From Oribacterium sp. oral taxon 078 str. F0262 (GTDB taxonomy: Bacteria > Bacillota > Clostridia > Lachnospirales > Lachnospiraceae), in NCBI RefSeq assembly GCF_000160135.1, contig NZ_GG729934.1, positions 190,499 through 254,498 on the forward strand: 64,000 nucleotides of DNA. Direction: 5' to 3'. Below are positions 44,688 to 54,423 of the stretch, piece by piece. The first letter of the stretch is position 1. Each line of letters starts with the position of its first letter. The position numbers and the translations under genes were made by a program. The notes under the pieces are model-generated. The model made no database searches. It had not been told where the DNA came from and worked only from the letters and a program-made list of their open reading frames with translations.

Positions 44688-45941
44688 ATGAAGCTTGCGA
44701 TCATGGGCTATGGGGTGATCGGTTCCGGTGTCGCGGAGGTACTCAAGATCAACCAGGATCAGATCATGAAGAAGGTGGGGGAGCCCATCGAGCTGAAGTA
44801 TATCTTGGATCAGAAGAAGACCCTCCCGGAGAACGGAGAATGTCTGATTCACGACTTCTCCGTGATCGAGAAGGATCCGGAGGTCGCGCTCGTCGTGGAA
44901 ACGATGGGGGGCATTCACCCTGCCTATGAATATATCAAGAGCTGTCTCGAGAAGGGAAAGCATGTCATCTCTTCGAATAAGGCCGTGGTGGATGCCTGCG
45001 GCTCCAAGCTGATCCGCACCGCGAGAGAGCACGACTGCAATTTCTACTTTGAGGCCTCCGTCGGAGGGGGGATCCCGGTGATCCGGACTCTCTACCATAA
45101 CTATGCGGGGGAGGAGGTCACGGAGATCACGGGCATCCTGAACGGCACGACGAATTTCATCCTGAGCCAGATGAAGAAAAAGGGGGCAGGCTTTTCGGAG
45201 ACGCTCCGGGAGGCCCAGCAGCTCGGCTATGCGGAGAGGGATCCCTCTGCCGATGTAGACGGCTTCGATACCTCGAGAAAGACCGCGATTCTTCTCTCCA
45301 TGACCTCCGGGAACCGCTGCCGCCACGAGGATATCTACACGGAGGGGATCCGGAATGTCTCCGCGATCGATTTTGAATATGCGGAGAAGCTCGGCATGAA
45401 TATCCGCCTGCTCGGCTCTGTTCAGGCGGTGGAGGACAGGTATTTCGCCTATGTCGCACCTCTGATGATCGGGAGCTCGGACCCGCTCTATCCGGTGGAC
45501 GGGGTCTTTAACGGAATCCGCATCGTCGGAAACTGTCTGGGGACTACCATGCTCTACGGCATGGGGGCGGGAAAGCTCCCGACGGCCTCTGCGGTCGTCT
45601 CCGACATCATCGCGGCGGTCCGGCACAGAGGGCATTTCCAGGGTATAGGCTGGTCCGAAAAGATGATAGAGATCGAGCCCATGGGGAGCAATGCCTTTCG
45701 CTATCTCGCCCGGATCGAGGGCACGCCGGAGGGACTCGAGGAAGCGCTGAGGGAGGCCTTTTTGGAGGAGGAGACAGCCTTTCGGCCGATCCGTCTGAAC
45801 GGTCGGAGCGATGAGTTTGCCGTCCTGACGGATATCCTTTTTGAGGAGGATTTCCTCGCGAATCTGAAGGATTTCGAGGAGAAGACCGGGAGGAGGATCT
45901 TTCATTTTATCCGGGTGAAGTGCGGAGATCATGAGATTTGA
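44688..45941 (+). CDS. hom: Homoserine dehydrogenase
   Basis: The 417-residue enzyme reduces aspartate semialdehyde to homoserine for threonine and methionine synthesis. It has the NAD(P) loop GYGVIGSGV (7-15), the SNKAVVD block, the signature GILNGTTNFILSQM, the substrate segment YAERDPSADVDGFD and a C-terminal ACT domain (about 340-415). It overlaps tsaE by 11 bp, so it heads the t6A operon. Confidence 0.95.
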   Translation: MKLAIMGYGVIGSGVAEVLKINQDQIMKKVGEPIELKYILDQKKTLPENGECLIHDFSVIEKDPEVALVVETMGGIHPAYEYIKSCLEKGKHVISSNKAVVDACGSKLIRTAREHDCNFYFEASVGGGIPVIRTLYHNYAGEEVTEITGILNGTTNFILSQMKKKGAGFSETLREAQQLGYAERDPSADVDGFDTSRKTAILLSMTSGNRCRHEDIYTEGIRNVSAIDFEYAEKLGMNIRLLGSVQAVEDRYFAYVAPLMIGSSDPLYPVDGVFNGIRIVGNCLGTTMLYGMGAGKLPTASAVVSDIIAAVRHRGHFQGIGWSEKMIEIEPMGSNAFRYLARIEGTPEGLEEALREAFLEEETAFRPIRLNGRSDEFAVLTDILFEEDFLANLKDFEEKTGRRIFHFIRVKCGDHEI

Positions 45942-46365
45942 AAGCCATAGTCCGGAGGAGACCTTCTCCTTCGGAGAGAGGATCGGAAGAGAGGCCAGCC
46001 CCGGCTCCGTCTACTGCTTAAGCGGAGAGCTGGGAGTCGGAAAGACCGTTTTTGCGAAGGGCTTTTCCCGGGGCCTCGGCGTCACGGAAACGGTAAGCTC
46101 TCCGAGCTTTCCCATCCTGAAAAGCTATGAGGGCCGACTTAGGCTCTATCATTTTGATGTCTATCGGATCGGGGATCCCTCCGAGATGGAGGAGATCGGC
46201 TATGAGGACTGCTTCTACGGCGGAGAGGGCGTGAGCCTTGTGGAATGGCCGGAGCGGATCAGAGAGCTCCTGCCGGAGGACGCGGTCCTTGTCCGGATCG
46301 AGAAGGACCTTCAGAAGGGACTCGATTACCGTCTCATCACTGTGGGAGGGAGAGAGGAATGCTGA
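45931..46365 (+). CDS. tsaE: tRNA t6A biosynthesis ATPase TsaE
   Basis: This 144-residue P-loop protein (GELGVGKT at 32-39) partners TsaB and TsaD in making t6A at position 37 of ANN-decoding tRNAs. The LYHFDVYRI and VEWPERI segments are diagnostic. The start lies inside the end of hom, and its own end overlaps tsaB. Confidence 0.95.
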   Translation: MRFESHSPEETFSFGERIGREASPGSVYCLSGELGVGKTVFAKGFSRGLGVTETVSSPSFPILKSYEGRLRLYHFDVYRIGDPSEMEEIGYEDCFYGGEGVSLVEWPERIRELLPEDAVLVRIEKDLQKGLDYRLITVGGREEC

Positions 46366-47138
46366 CGCTTGGGATAGAGGCCTCCGGAAGGAGTGCGGGG
46401 GCGGCGCTTTTGCGGGATGGAAGGCTTCTCTCGGAATACAGTCTGAATGTGGGGCTCACGCACTCGGAGACGCTTCTTCCCCTGATCGAAGCGCTCCTGA
46501 AGGCGAGCGGGGTGAGCCTGTCCGATCTCGACCTGATCGCGGTCAGCGCGGGGCCGGGATCCTTTACCGGGCTTCGGATCGGCGCTGCGACCGCAAAGGG
46601 TCTGGCGCTTCCGGGCGGGATTCCCCTCCTTCCGGTCAGCACTCTGGAAGGGCTGATGCAAAATGTCTCTGAATTTCCGGGCTATGTCCACCCGATCCTG
46701 GACGCTCGGAGATCCCAGGTCTATACGGCGAGCTATCTTCACGGAGAGAAGGTACTGCCGGAGGAGGCAGTCTCCATAGAGAGTCTTCTCAAGAAGATCC
46801 GCAGCTTTCCGGGGAAGCAGCTTTTCCTGGGAGACGGTGTCTTCCCCTACCGAGAGCTTCTGTCGGAATGCCTGGGGGAAAAGCTCGTCCTCGCTTCTCC
46901 CGCAAATCTTTTGCAGCGGGCCTCCTCTATCGCCATTCTCGGAGAGAGGAACTTTTCTCTCGCAAAGAGCGCGGAGAAATTCCGGCTTCACTATGTGAGG
47001 AAGCCGCAGGCGGAGCGGGAGAGAGAGGCGAAGGGACTCAGGGATTACGATCTTCTGGGAGAAAAGAGAGGAGGAGAGACAAAGGATCGGCTTCTCCCCA
47101 GGAATTATCCGATCGACAGCGGAGGGTATGAAAATTGA
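46359..47138 (+). CDS. tsaB: t6A biosynthesis protein TsaB
   Basis: This 259-residue inactive TsaD paralogue scaffolds the threonylcarbamoyl transferase complex. It has the ASKHA start LTLGIEASGRSAGAALL, then VSAGPGSFTGLRIG and HPILDARRSQVYTA. The frame is open upstream, but ATG 46359, after GAGAGAGGA and overlapping the tsaE stop, is the right start. The C-terminal 40 residues are unusually charged. Confidence 0.95.
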   Translation: MLTLGIEASGRSAGAALLRDGRLLSEYSLNVGLTHSETLLPLIEALLKASGVSLSDLDLIAVSAGPGSFTGLRIGAATAKGLALPGGIPLLPVSTLEGLMQNVSEFPGYVHPILDARRSQVYTASYLHGEKVLPEEAVSIESLLKKIRSFPGKQLFLGDGVFPYRELLSECLGEKLVLASPANLLQRASSIAILGERNFSLAKSAEKFRLHYVRKPQAEREREAKGLRDYDLLGEKRGGETKDRLLPRNYPIDSGGYEN

Positions 47139-47578
47139 TTTTTGAGATGAGAGCTTCCGATCTTTCGGAGATCCTGGACATGGAGAGACAGTATTTTGGG
47201 AGGATGGCCTGGAATCCTTCGGACTTCACCTCCGCCCTGGACAACGCCTATGACCTTCCGCTTGTGTTTCGGGAGGAGGGCAGGACGATCGCCTATTCCG
47301 TCCTCCGGATCCTGGGGCCTGAGGCGGAGATCGAGAATCTCTGCGTGCTGGAATCGGCCCGGAGGAGGGGGATCGGGGCCATGCTTTTGGATCAGATGCT
47401 GGCCCTTTCTCTGGAGAGAGGCGTCTCCTCTGTCTATCTTGAGGTGCGGGAGGGGAACCTTCCGGCGAGAAAGCTCTATGAGGGGAGAGGATTCCTCCGG
47501 GAGAGAGTCCGCAGGGATTATTATCGATATCCGAGTGAGGACGGGATCGTGATGCGGAAAGAGCTGAAGAAAGGATAG
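47135..47578 (+). CDS. rimI: Ribosomal protein alanine N-acetyltransferase RimI
   Basis: This 147-residue GNAT enzyme sits between tsaB and rnz/tsaD, the standard place for rimI. It has the acetyl-CoA loop ESARRRGIGAMLL and LEVREGNLPARKLYEGRGF. It acetylates the N-terminus of S18 by family analogy. The start is TTG at 47135, overlapping the tsaB stop by four bases and preceded by GGAGGG at eight bases. Confidence 0.92.
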   Translation: MIFEMRASDLSEILDMERQYFGRMAWNPSDFTSALDNAYDLPLVFREEGRTIAYSVLRILGPEAEIENLCVLESARRRGIGAMLLDQMLALSLERGVSSVYLEVREGNLPARKLYEGRGFLRERVRRDYYRYPSEDGIVMRKELKKG

Positions 47579-47585
47579 GGGGAAA

Positions 47586-48545
47586 ATGCTGGATCTTTGC
47601 TTACTCGGCACCGGGGGAATGATGCCCCTCCCCAATCGATGGCTCACGAGCCTCATGCTCCGCTGCAGCGGCTCAAGCCTCCTTCTGGACTGCGGAGAGG
47701 GCACGCAGATCGCGATGCGGGAGAAGGGCTGGTCCCCGAATCCGATCGACCTCATCCTCTTTACCCACTATCATGCGGATCATATATCGGGCCTTCCCGG
47801 CATGCTCTTAAGCATGGGAAATGCGGAGAGAAAGAAGGAGCTTCATATCATCGGACCGAAGGGACTTAGGAGAGTGGTGGACGGTCTTCGCGTCATCGCG
47901 CCCGAGCTCCCCTTTCCCATCCTTCTTCATGAGCTCACGGAGGAGCGTCCCCGGCTCCCCGAGGAGCTCACCGCTCCCTTTCAGGTGCAGGCCTTCCGCG
48001 TAAATCATGGGATCAGCTGCTATGGCTACCGGATCAGCATCCCGCGCCTTGGGAAGTTCGACGCGGAGAGGGCAAGGGCGGAGGGGATTCCGCTTTGCTA
48101 CTGGAACCGGCTTCAGCACGGGGAGGAGATCCGGGACAGGGACCGCATCTACCGCCCCGAGATGGTCATGGGAAAGGAAAGACGGGGGATTTCCGTCGTA
48201 TACTGTACGGATACCAGGCCGGTTCCGATCATCGCGGAGATGGCGAAGGATGCGGATCTCTTCATCTGCGAGGGGATGTACGGCACGGAGGACAAAACGG
48301 ACAACGCGCGCCGCTATAAGCATATGACGATGCGGGAAGCGGCGATGCTTGCCGCGGAAGCAGGGCCGAGGGAGCTCTGGTTCACGCATTATTCGCCATC
48401 GGAGCTTCGGCCGGAGCAGTACCGGGATGAGATCCGAAAGATCTTCCCGGCGAAATTCGCGAGAGACGGCTGGTCCAGAGATCTGAACTTCGAAGAGGAA
48501 GGGGAAGATGGGGGAGAAGAGAGAGATCCGGATACTGGGGATTGA
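47586..48545 (+). CDS. rnz: Ribonuclease Z
   Basis: This 319-residue metallo-beta-lactamase-fold endonuclease trims tRNA 3' ends. It has the zinc motif HYHADH at 61-66 and later ligands in CTDTRP and FTHYSPSE. It is relevant here because three of the four tRNA genes in this window (Thr, Pro, Ser) do not encode CCA and need RNase Z. The 3' end overlaps tsaD by 38 bp in another frame. Confidence 0.94.
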   Translation: MLDLCLLGTGGMMPLPNRWLTSLMLRCSGSSLLLDCGEGTQIAMREKGWSPNPIDLILFTHYHADHISGLPGMLLSMGNAERKKELHIIGPKGLRRVVDGLRVIAPELPFPILLHELTEERPRLPEELTAPFQVQAFRVNHGISCYGYRISIPRLGKFDAERARAEGIPLCYWNRLQHGEEIRDRDRIYRPEMVMGKERRGISVVYCTDTRPVPIIAEMAKDADLFICEGMYGTEDKTDNARRYKHMTMREAAMLAAEAGPRELWFTHYSPSELRPEQYRDEIRKIFPAKFARDGWSRDLNFEEEGEDGGEERDPDTGD

Positions 48546-49572
48546 GACGAGCTGTGATGAGACGGCGGCCGCGGTCACGAAAAACGGCAGGGAGGTCCTC
48601 TCCAATGTGATCTCCTCCCAGATCGCGGTGCACACAGAGTACGGCGGCGTCGTCCCGGAGATCGCATCGAGAAAGCATCTGGAGAAGATCGATGAGGTTA
48701 TAGAGCTTTCGCTCTCGGAGGCCGGGCTGGATTTCTCCTCTCTGGACGCTGTCGCCGTGACCTCCGGGCCCGGGCTTGTGGGGGCCCTTCTGGTCGGGGT
48801 CTCCGAGGCCAAGGCACTTGCCTATGCGATTGGAAAGCCCCTCGTCGCGGTCCATCATATTGCGGGACATATCGCGGCAAACTATATCGAGAATCCGGAT
48901 CTAAGGCCTCCCTTTGTCTGCCTCGTCGTCTCCGGCGGTCACACAGAGCTTGTCCTGGTCCGGGACTACGGAAGCTTCGAGATCCTGGGGCAGAGCCGGG
49001 ACGATGCCGCGGGGGAGGCCTTCGACAAGGTCGCCCGCGCCGTGGGCCTTGGCTATCCCGGAGGGCCCAAGGTAGACCGCGCCGCGGAGGGCGGGGATCC
49101 GGAGGCGATCCGTTTCCCCCGGGGGGAGGTCTCTGGGAATCCCTACGATTTCAGCTTCTCGGGACTTAAATCCGCAGTTCTCAATTACATCAACAGGGCG
49201 AAGATGACGGGGGAGGAGATCTCTGTCCCGGATCTCTGCGCATCCTTCCAGGCCTCCGTATCGGAGGCTCTTGTCTCGCGGGCGATCCGGCTGTGCCGGG
49301 AGAGAAAGTGCGAAAGCCTTGCCATTGCCGGAGGGGTTGCCTCCAATTCCGCTCTCCGAAAGAGAGTGGAGGCGGAGTGCCTGGAAAACGGAATCCGCTT
49401 CTATCGCCCAAGTCCTGTGCTCTGCACCGATAACGCGGCGATGATCGCCTGTGCCGGCTACTATGAATATCTTTCGGGAAGGAGGGACGGCGCGTCCCTG
49501 AACGCCTGCCCGAATCTGCCGCTTGGGGCCCTATGTCCAAAGAGAGGGAGAGAGGAAGGGCAGGGAAGATGA
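48508..49572 (+). CDS. tsaD: t6A threonylcarbamoyltransferase TsaD
   Basis: This 354-residue ASKHA enzyme transfers threonylcarbamoyl to tRNA A37. It has the start [15 protein letters not shown], metal-binding His117 and His121 (HHIAGH), VSGGHTELV, and the [22 protein letters not shown] block. ATG 48508 lies within rnz after GAGGAAGGGGAAG, so translation is coupled. Confidence 0.97.
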   Translation: MGEKREIRILGIETSCDETAAAVTKNGREVLSNVISSQIAVHTEYGGVVPEIASRKHLEKIDEVIELSLSEAGLDFSSLDAVAVTSGPGLVGALLVGVSEAKALAYAIGKPLVAVHHIAGHIAANYIENPDLRPPFVCLVVSGGHTELVLVRDYGSFEILGQSRDDAAGEAFDKVARAVGLGYPGGPKVDRAAEGGDPEAIRFPRGEVSGNPYDFSFSGLKSAVLNYINRAKMTGEEISVPDLCASFQASVSEALVSRAIRLCRERKCESLAIAGGVASNSALRKRVEAECLENGIRFYRPSPVLCTDNAAMIACAGYYEYLSGRRDGASLNACPNLPLGALCPKRGREEGQGR

Positions 49573-50336
49573 GAGGGGCGGATGCGGTCCTTTTGATGGC
49601 CGGGAGCGGAAGCCGGATGGGAGGAAGAGAGAAAAAGCAATTTCTTCCGCTCCTTGGGAAGCCGCTTTTTTATTACAGCCTTCGCTCTCTTTTAGAGAGT
49701 CCGCGGATTGAGAGAATCTGCCTCGTGGTCTCCCGGGGCGATGAGGAGAGGACGCGGGAGCTTCTCTCCTCCCTTTTTCCTTCTCCGGGGGGGAAGGAGC
49801 TTCTTTTTTCGCCAGGCGGGGCAGAGCGCTGCCTCTCGGTCCGAAATGCTCTCCTTCGGCTTTATCCGGAGCGTTTTTTTTCGGAGGAAAATCAAACGGA
49901 GGCTCCTCTTGTACTGATCCAGGACAGCGCCCGGCCGTTCCTCAGGGAGAAATTCATCGAGGATTCTCTCCTTGCCGCGGAAAAATTTGGCGCGGCCGTC
50001 CTCTCCGTTCCGGTGAAGGACACGATCAAGAGGGCGGATCCGGAGGGTTTTGTCAGAGAGAGCCCGGACAGAAGGAGCCTTTGGCAGGTTCAGACGCCGC
50101 AGAGCTTTCGTGCGGGGGAGCTCTGCCGGGCCTATGGGAGGATGTCTCGGGAGCTCTCCCCCGAGCGGGCAAAAAGCATCACCGACGACGGGATGGTCAT
50201 GGAGCTTTTCTCCTCCCTTCCCGTAAAGCTTGTGGAGGGGAGCTACCGGAATATAAAGATTACGACGGCAGAGGACCTTGAGATCGCGAAGCTCTTTTTC
50301 CACTTAGAGCTTGACGCAAAAAAACAGATCGGGTAG
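49569..50336 (+). CDS. ispD: 2-C-methyl-D-erythritol 4-phosphate cytidylyltransferase
   Basis: The 255-residue enzyme makes CDP-methylerythritol in the non-mevalonate isoprenoid pathway. It has the CTP loop AGSGSRMG (11-18) with the conserved lysines nearby, IQDSARPF and VKDTIKRAD, plus [13 protein letters not shown] 49569 overlaps the tsaD stop, and the frame upstream of it is not used. tRNA-Ser lies 20 bp beyond the stop. Confidence 0.94.
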   Translation: MRGADAVLLMAGSGSRMGGREKKQFLPLLGKPLFYYSLRSLLESPRIERICLVVSRGDEERTRELLSSLFPSPGGKELLFSPGGAERCLSVRNALLRLYPERFFSEENQTEAPLVLIQDSARPFLREKFIEDSLLAAEKFGAAVLSVPVKDTIKRADPEGFVRESPDRRSLWQVQTPQSFRAGELCRAYGRMSRELSPERAKSITDDGMVMELFSSLPVKLVEGSYRNIKITTAEDLEIAKLFFHLELDAKKQIG

Positions 50337-50356
50337 AATGAAGCTGTTTTATATCC

Positions 50357-50442
50357 GCAGGGGTATCGAAGTGGTCATAACGAGGCGGTCTTGAAAACCG
50401 TTTGTCCGAAAGGGCACGTGGGTTCGAACCCCACCCTCTGCG
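50357..50442 (+). tRNA. tRNA-Ser(TGA)
   Basis: Acceptor GCAGGGG/CCTCTGC, anticodon stem GCGGT/ACCGT with loop CTTGAAA (anticodon TGA), a long class II variable arm (GTCCGAAAGGGC) and T-loop TTCGAAC. CCA is not encoded. Confidence 0.94.
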
Positions 50443-50453
50443 CGAACAGAAAG

Positions 50454-50493
50454 CGGGCATGTTTCGCCGTAAGACGAATCGTGCCCGTTTTTT
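50454..50493 (+). terminator. Terminator after tRNA-Ser
   Basis: CGGGCATG (50454-50461) pairs with CGTGCCCG (50480-50487), then six T. It ends 26 bp before galK, so galK may depend on readthrough or an unseen promoter. Confidence 0.85.
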
Positions 50494-50519
50494 CGGGAAT
50501 CGGAACGGGAGCAAAAGCC

Positions 50520-51713
50520 ATGGAGAAAATAAGAGAAGAACTTCTTTCAAAGTTCAAGGAGCTTTACGGGGACGAAGAGGGGATCCGCGTCTTTTTTGCG
50601 CCGGGACGGGTCAACCTGATCGGAGAACACACGGATTACAACGGGGGACATGTCTTTCCCTGCGCGCTCTCTCTCGGGACCTATGCCGCCGTGAGAGTGA
50701 GGAAAGACCAAAATATTCGTTTCTATTCCATGAATTTCCCGGACTGCGGTGTGCTGGAGACAAATATTTATGAGTTTCGCCCGGGGGAGGAGGGGGAGAA
50801 CTGGAGCAGCTATCCGATGGGCGTGATCTGGGCCTTTCGGGAGAGAGGCCTTTTTCTGGAGAACGGCTTTGACATCTGCTACAGCGGGAATATCCCGAGC
50901 GGCTCGGGACTCTCCTCCAGCGCATCCATCGAGGTGCTGACGGGCTATTTACTGAGAGAGCTTTTTCATTTTCCGCTGGAGCTTTTGGATCTCGCTTTGC
51001 TGGGACAGGACGCGGAGAACCGCTATAACGGCATGAACTGCGGCATTATGGATCAGTTTGCGAGCGCCATGGGAAAAAAATATCACGCGATCTATCTGAA
51101 TACAGAGGATCTCTCCTTTGAATATGCTCTTTTGGATTTTCGGGATCTCCGCCTCATCATCACCAATACCAACAAAAAGCATAAGCTTGTGGGGAGCGCC
51201 TACAATGACCGGAGGAGAGAATGCGAGGAGGCACTCAGCCGTCTGCAATGGCGCCTTCCGATCCATTCTCTCGGGGAGCTCGATGAAGAGAGCTTTGAGG
51301 AGTACCGCTTCCTCATCGGAGATCCTCTTTTGGAAAAGAGGGCGAAGCACGCGGTCTATGAGAACCTCCGGGTCATCGACGCGTATATCGCCCTGCAGCA
51401 GGATGATCTTCGGCACTTCGGGATCCTGATGAATGAATCCCATATTTCTCTGAGGGATGATTATGAGGTGAGCTGCCCGGAACTGGATCTCCTCACATCG
51501 GAGGCCTGGAAGACGCAGGGAGTCTTCGGCTCCCGGATGACCGGCGGGGGCTTCGGGGGCTGCACGGTTTCCCTCGTCCATAAGGATGCGCTCCCGGAAT
51601 TCAAGAAGCGCCTGAAGAGTCAGTATCAGAAGAGCTTCGGCTATCCCTGCAGCTTTTATCAGCCGGAGGTCGGAGGCGGCCCCGCGGAGCTTCGTATCCG
51701 GCGGAAAAAATAG
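50520..51713 (+). CDS. galK: Galactokinase
   Basis: The 397-residue GHMP kinase converts galactose to galactose 1-phosphate. It has the signature GRVNLIGEHTDYNGG, the ATP loop PSGSGLSSSASIE and the C-terminal GSRMTGGGFGG. The frame stays open upstream through the tRNA-Ser gene, but that stretch is not protein: ATG 50520 gives the normal start. No other Leloir gene is adjacent. The ABC-2 gene follows after 10 bp. Confidence 0.96.
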   Translation: MEKIREELLSKFKELYGDEEGIRVFFAPGRVNLIGEHTDYNGGHVFPCALSLGTYAAVRVRKDQNIRFYSMNFPDCGVLETNIYEFRPGEEGENWSSYPMGVIWAFRERGLFLENGFDICYSGNIPSGSGLSSSASIEVLTGYLLRELFHFPLELLDLALLGQDAENRYNGMNCGIMDQFASAMGKKYHAIYLNTEDLSFEYALLDFRDLRLIITNTNKKHKLVGSAYNDRRRECEEALSRLQWRLPIHSLGELDEESFEEYRFLIGDPLLEKRAKHAVYENLRVIDAYIALQQDDLRHFGILMNESHISLRDDYEVSCPELDLLTSEAWKTQGVFGSRMTGGGFGGCTVSLVHKDALPEFKKRLKSQYQKSFGYPCSFYQPEVGGGPAELRIRRKK

Positions 51714-51723
51714 AGGAGAGGCA

Positions 51724-54141
51724 ATGCGGAGCCTTCTTTGTGCGCTGTATAAGGACCTTCGGCTTTTTCACCGGGGCGGGGGATGGCTTTCTCTCCTCCT
51801 CCCCCTTTTTCTGCTTCCGCTGATGCTTCTCCTCCTTCGTCCCTCCGATTTCACTGTCCAGCCCTTTCCGGTGGCGGTAAAGGATGAGGACCGGAGCTTT
51901 ATGTCCCGCTCTCTGATCGAACAGCTCCGGGAGCTCCCGCTCTTTTCGGAGATCCGTGTGATCCCGGAGGGAGAGACAGAGGAAAGGGCCTTGTCGGAAG
52001 GGGCCGCCGCGGCCGTGACAATCCCGAAGGATTTTTTCTACAGCGCCTATCGCTATCGGGGAGAGCCCGTGAAGCTCTCCCTCAATTCCTCCCGTCCCGA
52101 AGAGGCCGCGATTTTCGGAGAACTCTTCCGCTCGGTTATGGGGATCATGGAGACAGAACAGGCGGTATCCGAATCGGTCTATGCGCTTTCCTTTCCCGGA
52201 CAGCTTTCCGAGGAAAAGAAAGAAGAAATGTACGAGAGCTCCTCGAAGCTTCTGCTTCGCGCTGTACTTCGGAGGGGGCTGATTTTTGATGAAAGGCCGG
52301 AGAGGAAGGAGCTCTCCCGGGCGCTTCTCATCAGGATTCTCTCCGCCGTTCTCTTTTTCCTCGCCTTTCTCCTCCCGCTCTCTATCCTAAGATCCGAAGC
52401 GGAGGAGAGGAGGATGGGGGTGCTCCCGAGATTTCTCCTATCCGGAGGGAGCCGCTCCGCCTTTTTCCTGTCGAAGCTTCTGCTCTCGCTCTTCCTCTTC
52501 CTTCCCTCCTGCCTTATACTTCTCCTTCCCCTTCACTCTCTGGGGATGCAGGAGCCCGCGCTCTTTCTTCTCTTCTCTGTCTTGGAGCTTTTTTCGTCCT
52601 TTCTCTTCCTCTCCGGGCTCACAATGCTCTTTTCGGGAGGGCGTCCGCTCCTCCTCCTTGGGAATCTTTTCCTTGCGGGAAGCCTTCTCCTCGGGGGAAG
52701 CTTTCTGGACCCTGCCTCTTTGCCTCCGCTTCTTCGGAGCCTTTCTGATTTTACGCCGCTCCGGGGAAATCTTCTCTTTTTGAGGCTCCTCTCCAAGGGA
52801 TCTTCCCCCTCCCTCCTCCTTTTGAGTTCGCTCCCCCTCCTCCTTCTTTCCTTCTGCGGGATCCTTTTCCTTTTTATTTCCGCTTTCAAAAAACGCTTTT
52901 TTCCCTCCCTTTCCTTTTCTTCTATTTCCTTGCATATGGCTTCGAGGGGAGAGAAGAGCGGAGAGCCGGCCTCGGCTTTTCCGGAGGGAGAGGGGAGGAT
53001 GTGCTTTTTCCGGCGTCTGACAAGGCTCTCATTCCTTCGGGCAATGGCTCTTTCCGGAAGGAGGGGAGGGATACTCCTCCTCCTGCTTTCCTCCCTCCTC
53101 CTCGGCGCTCTTCTAAGCTCCTTTCCGGGGGGAGGGGCAAAGAGAATCCGGATCGCCGCTGTGGATCTGGATCAAAGCGAAGCCTCCTCCCTCCTCCTCT
53201 CGGAGCTTTCTTCATCGGACAGCCTTTTCACCTTGGAGACCACGGAGAAGGAGGCAAGACGCCTTCTCTCCCTGGGAGAGCTGGAGGGAGTCCTTTTTAT
53301 AAAAAGAGGCTATGCCGAAGGCTTAAAGGAGGGGGAAAAATCCCTTCTCCACTATGAAAGCGCTGAAAATTCCCTCTCCTCTGCCTCCGTCCGGGAGACG
53401 ATCTCGGGGCTCTCGATCTCAGAGGGTATTTTGGAGAGCGCAAAGTCCAGGGCAGAGGGACTCCTGGGGAGAGAGCTCCGAAAGGAGGAGGAGAAGGCGC
53501 TTTCCCTTTCAATAAGAAAAAGAAGAGAGGAAAAGAGACTTTATTTTGAATCAGAGCAGAAGGGACAATCCGGGGAGGAGCTCCTTATGCCGGGGAGAGA
53601 GGGCTTTCTCGCCCTCTACCTCCTGCTCCTTTCCTTCAGCATTTCGGGAGGTCTTTTCGAAGGAGGAGGGAGAGCTTCGGAGAGACGGATGAGAAGCATG
53701 GAGAGGGGAGTGGAGCTGGACCTTCTTTCCGCTTTTTTCGGGATCCTTTTCCTCCTCACAATCTCTTTTCTCCCCTTCCTCCCTTTCTGCCGGATCGGAA
53801 TTCGGGGGACGGCGCTTCTTTTCCTCTACAGCGCCTCTCTTTCCTCCCTCCTCCTGCTTCTCTCCTCCTTCCTCCGCACAGAGAGAGGAGCGGAGGGAAA
53901 TGCCGCGCTTCTCTCACTTCTTTTTTCGCTCCTCGGGGGATGCTTCAGCGGACTTTCGCTCCTTCCTCCCCTCCTGAATGTCCCGGGCTTTCTCCTTCCT
54001 CCGGGGCTTTTCCTCCGCGCTCTCTCCGGGCGGAAGGCCGCCGTCCTCCTTCTTTTTCTCCTGAGTCTTCTCTTCCTTTTCCTGGGATATCTCGGAAAAT
54101 GCCGCCCTATAGAAGATAACAATAAAAGAAATCATTTATAA
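51724..54141 (+). CDS. Fused double ABC-2 type permease
   Basis: The 805-residue membrane protein consists of two similar halves. Each begins with one N-terminal helix, has an extracytoplasmic domain of 150-200 residues (VAVKDEDRSF in the first, IAAVDLDQSE in the second) and ends with a five- or six-helix bundle, the pattern of ABC2_membrane_3/YhgE-like exporter subunits. A charged linker (about 390-415) joins them. Normally the halves are separate proteins working with an ATPase. No ATPase is encoded nearby. Leu, Ser and Phe are very abundant, reflecting CTC/TCC codons. The role could be export of a drug, lipid or peptide. Confidence 0.75.
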   Translation: MRSLLCALYKDLRLFHRGGGWLSLLLPLFLLPLMLLLLRPSDFTVQPFPVAVKDEDRSFMSRSLIEQLRELPLFSEIRVIPEGETEERALSEGAAAAVTIPKDFFYSAYRYRGEPVKLSLNSSRPEEAAIFGELFRSVMGIMETEQAVSESVYALSFPGQLSEEKKEEMYESSSKLLLRAVLRRGLIFDERPERKELSRALLIRILSAVLFFLAFLLPLSILRSEAEERRMGVLPRFLLSGGSRSAFFLSKLLLSLFLFLPSCLILLLPLHSLGMQEPALFLLFSVLELFSSFLFLSGLTMLFSGGRPLLLLGNLFLAGSLLLGGSFLDPASLPPLLRSLSDFTPLRGNLLFLRLLSKGSSPSLLLLSSLPLLLLSFCGILFLFISAFKKRFFPSLSFSSISLHMASRGEKSGEPASAFPEGEGRMCFFRRLTRLSFLRAMALSGRRGGILLLLLSSLLLGALLSSFPGGGAKRIRIAAVDLDQSEASSLLLSELSSSDSLFTLETTEKEARRLLSLGELEGVLFIKRGYAEGLKEGEKSLLHYESAENSLSSASVRETISGLSISEGILESAKSRAEGLLGRELRKEEEKALSLSIRKRREEKRLYFESEQKGQSGEELLMPGREGFLALYLLLLSFSISGGLFEGGGRASERRMRSMERGVELDLLSAFFGILFLLTISFLPFLPFCRIGIRGTALLFLYSASLSSLLLLLSSFLRTERGAEGNAALLSLLFSLLGGCFSGLSLLPPLLNVPGFLLPPGLFLRALSGRKAAVLLLFLLSLLFLFLGYLGKCRPIEDNNKRNHL

Positions 54142-54218
54142 GGCAGAGCAATTAGACAAAGCGGGGCGGCTCGGATATCATAAGCTTTGATCAAGGTAAG
54201 GGGAAGGAAGATATGAGA

Positions 54219-54348
54219 CCGCAGCTCTGTCGCTTTGACCGCTCAGCACGGACGCTCTCCGCCCGAATTCTGCGGAAGTCGGCGTATCGGCGATTTAATC
54301 GCTGGTGCAGTGAGGGTAGCATAGACTGGCACGGCGACAGAGCTGCGG
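54219..54348 (+). other. Structured leader RNA candidate before selenium gene cluster
   Basis: A perfect 15-pair stem (CCGCAGCTCTGTCGC at 54219-54233 with GCGACAGAGCTGCGG at 54334-54348) encloses 100 bases holding smaller hairpins (CCGC/GCGG near 54259-54275, GCGAT/ATCGC at 54290-54302). Flanks (GGAAG...CTTCC) extend the pairing imperfectly. It lies in the 282-bp gap before the C_GCAxxG_C_C gene. There is no U-run. I could not match it to a known riboswitch. Confidence 0.5.
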
Positions 54349-54423
54349 AGATCTTATGTCTTCCTGCCGGATGAGCATGGGGGCTTATCAGGAAACAGCT
54401 TATCGTTTGACAGGAGGTTGATT

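Noticed and set aside
50391-50519. N-terminal extension of galactokinase upstream of 50520
   Set aside because: It runs through the tRNA-Ser gene and its terminator; the family start is at 50520.
54142-54423. Cobalamin, SAM, TPP or c-di-GMP riboswitch, 6S RNA or SRP RNA
   Set aside because: The conserved cores of these classes, as I know them, are not present; left as an unidentified structured leader.
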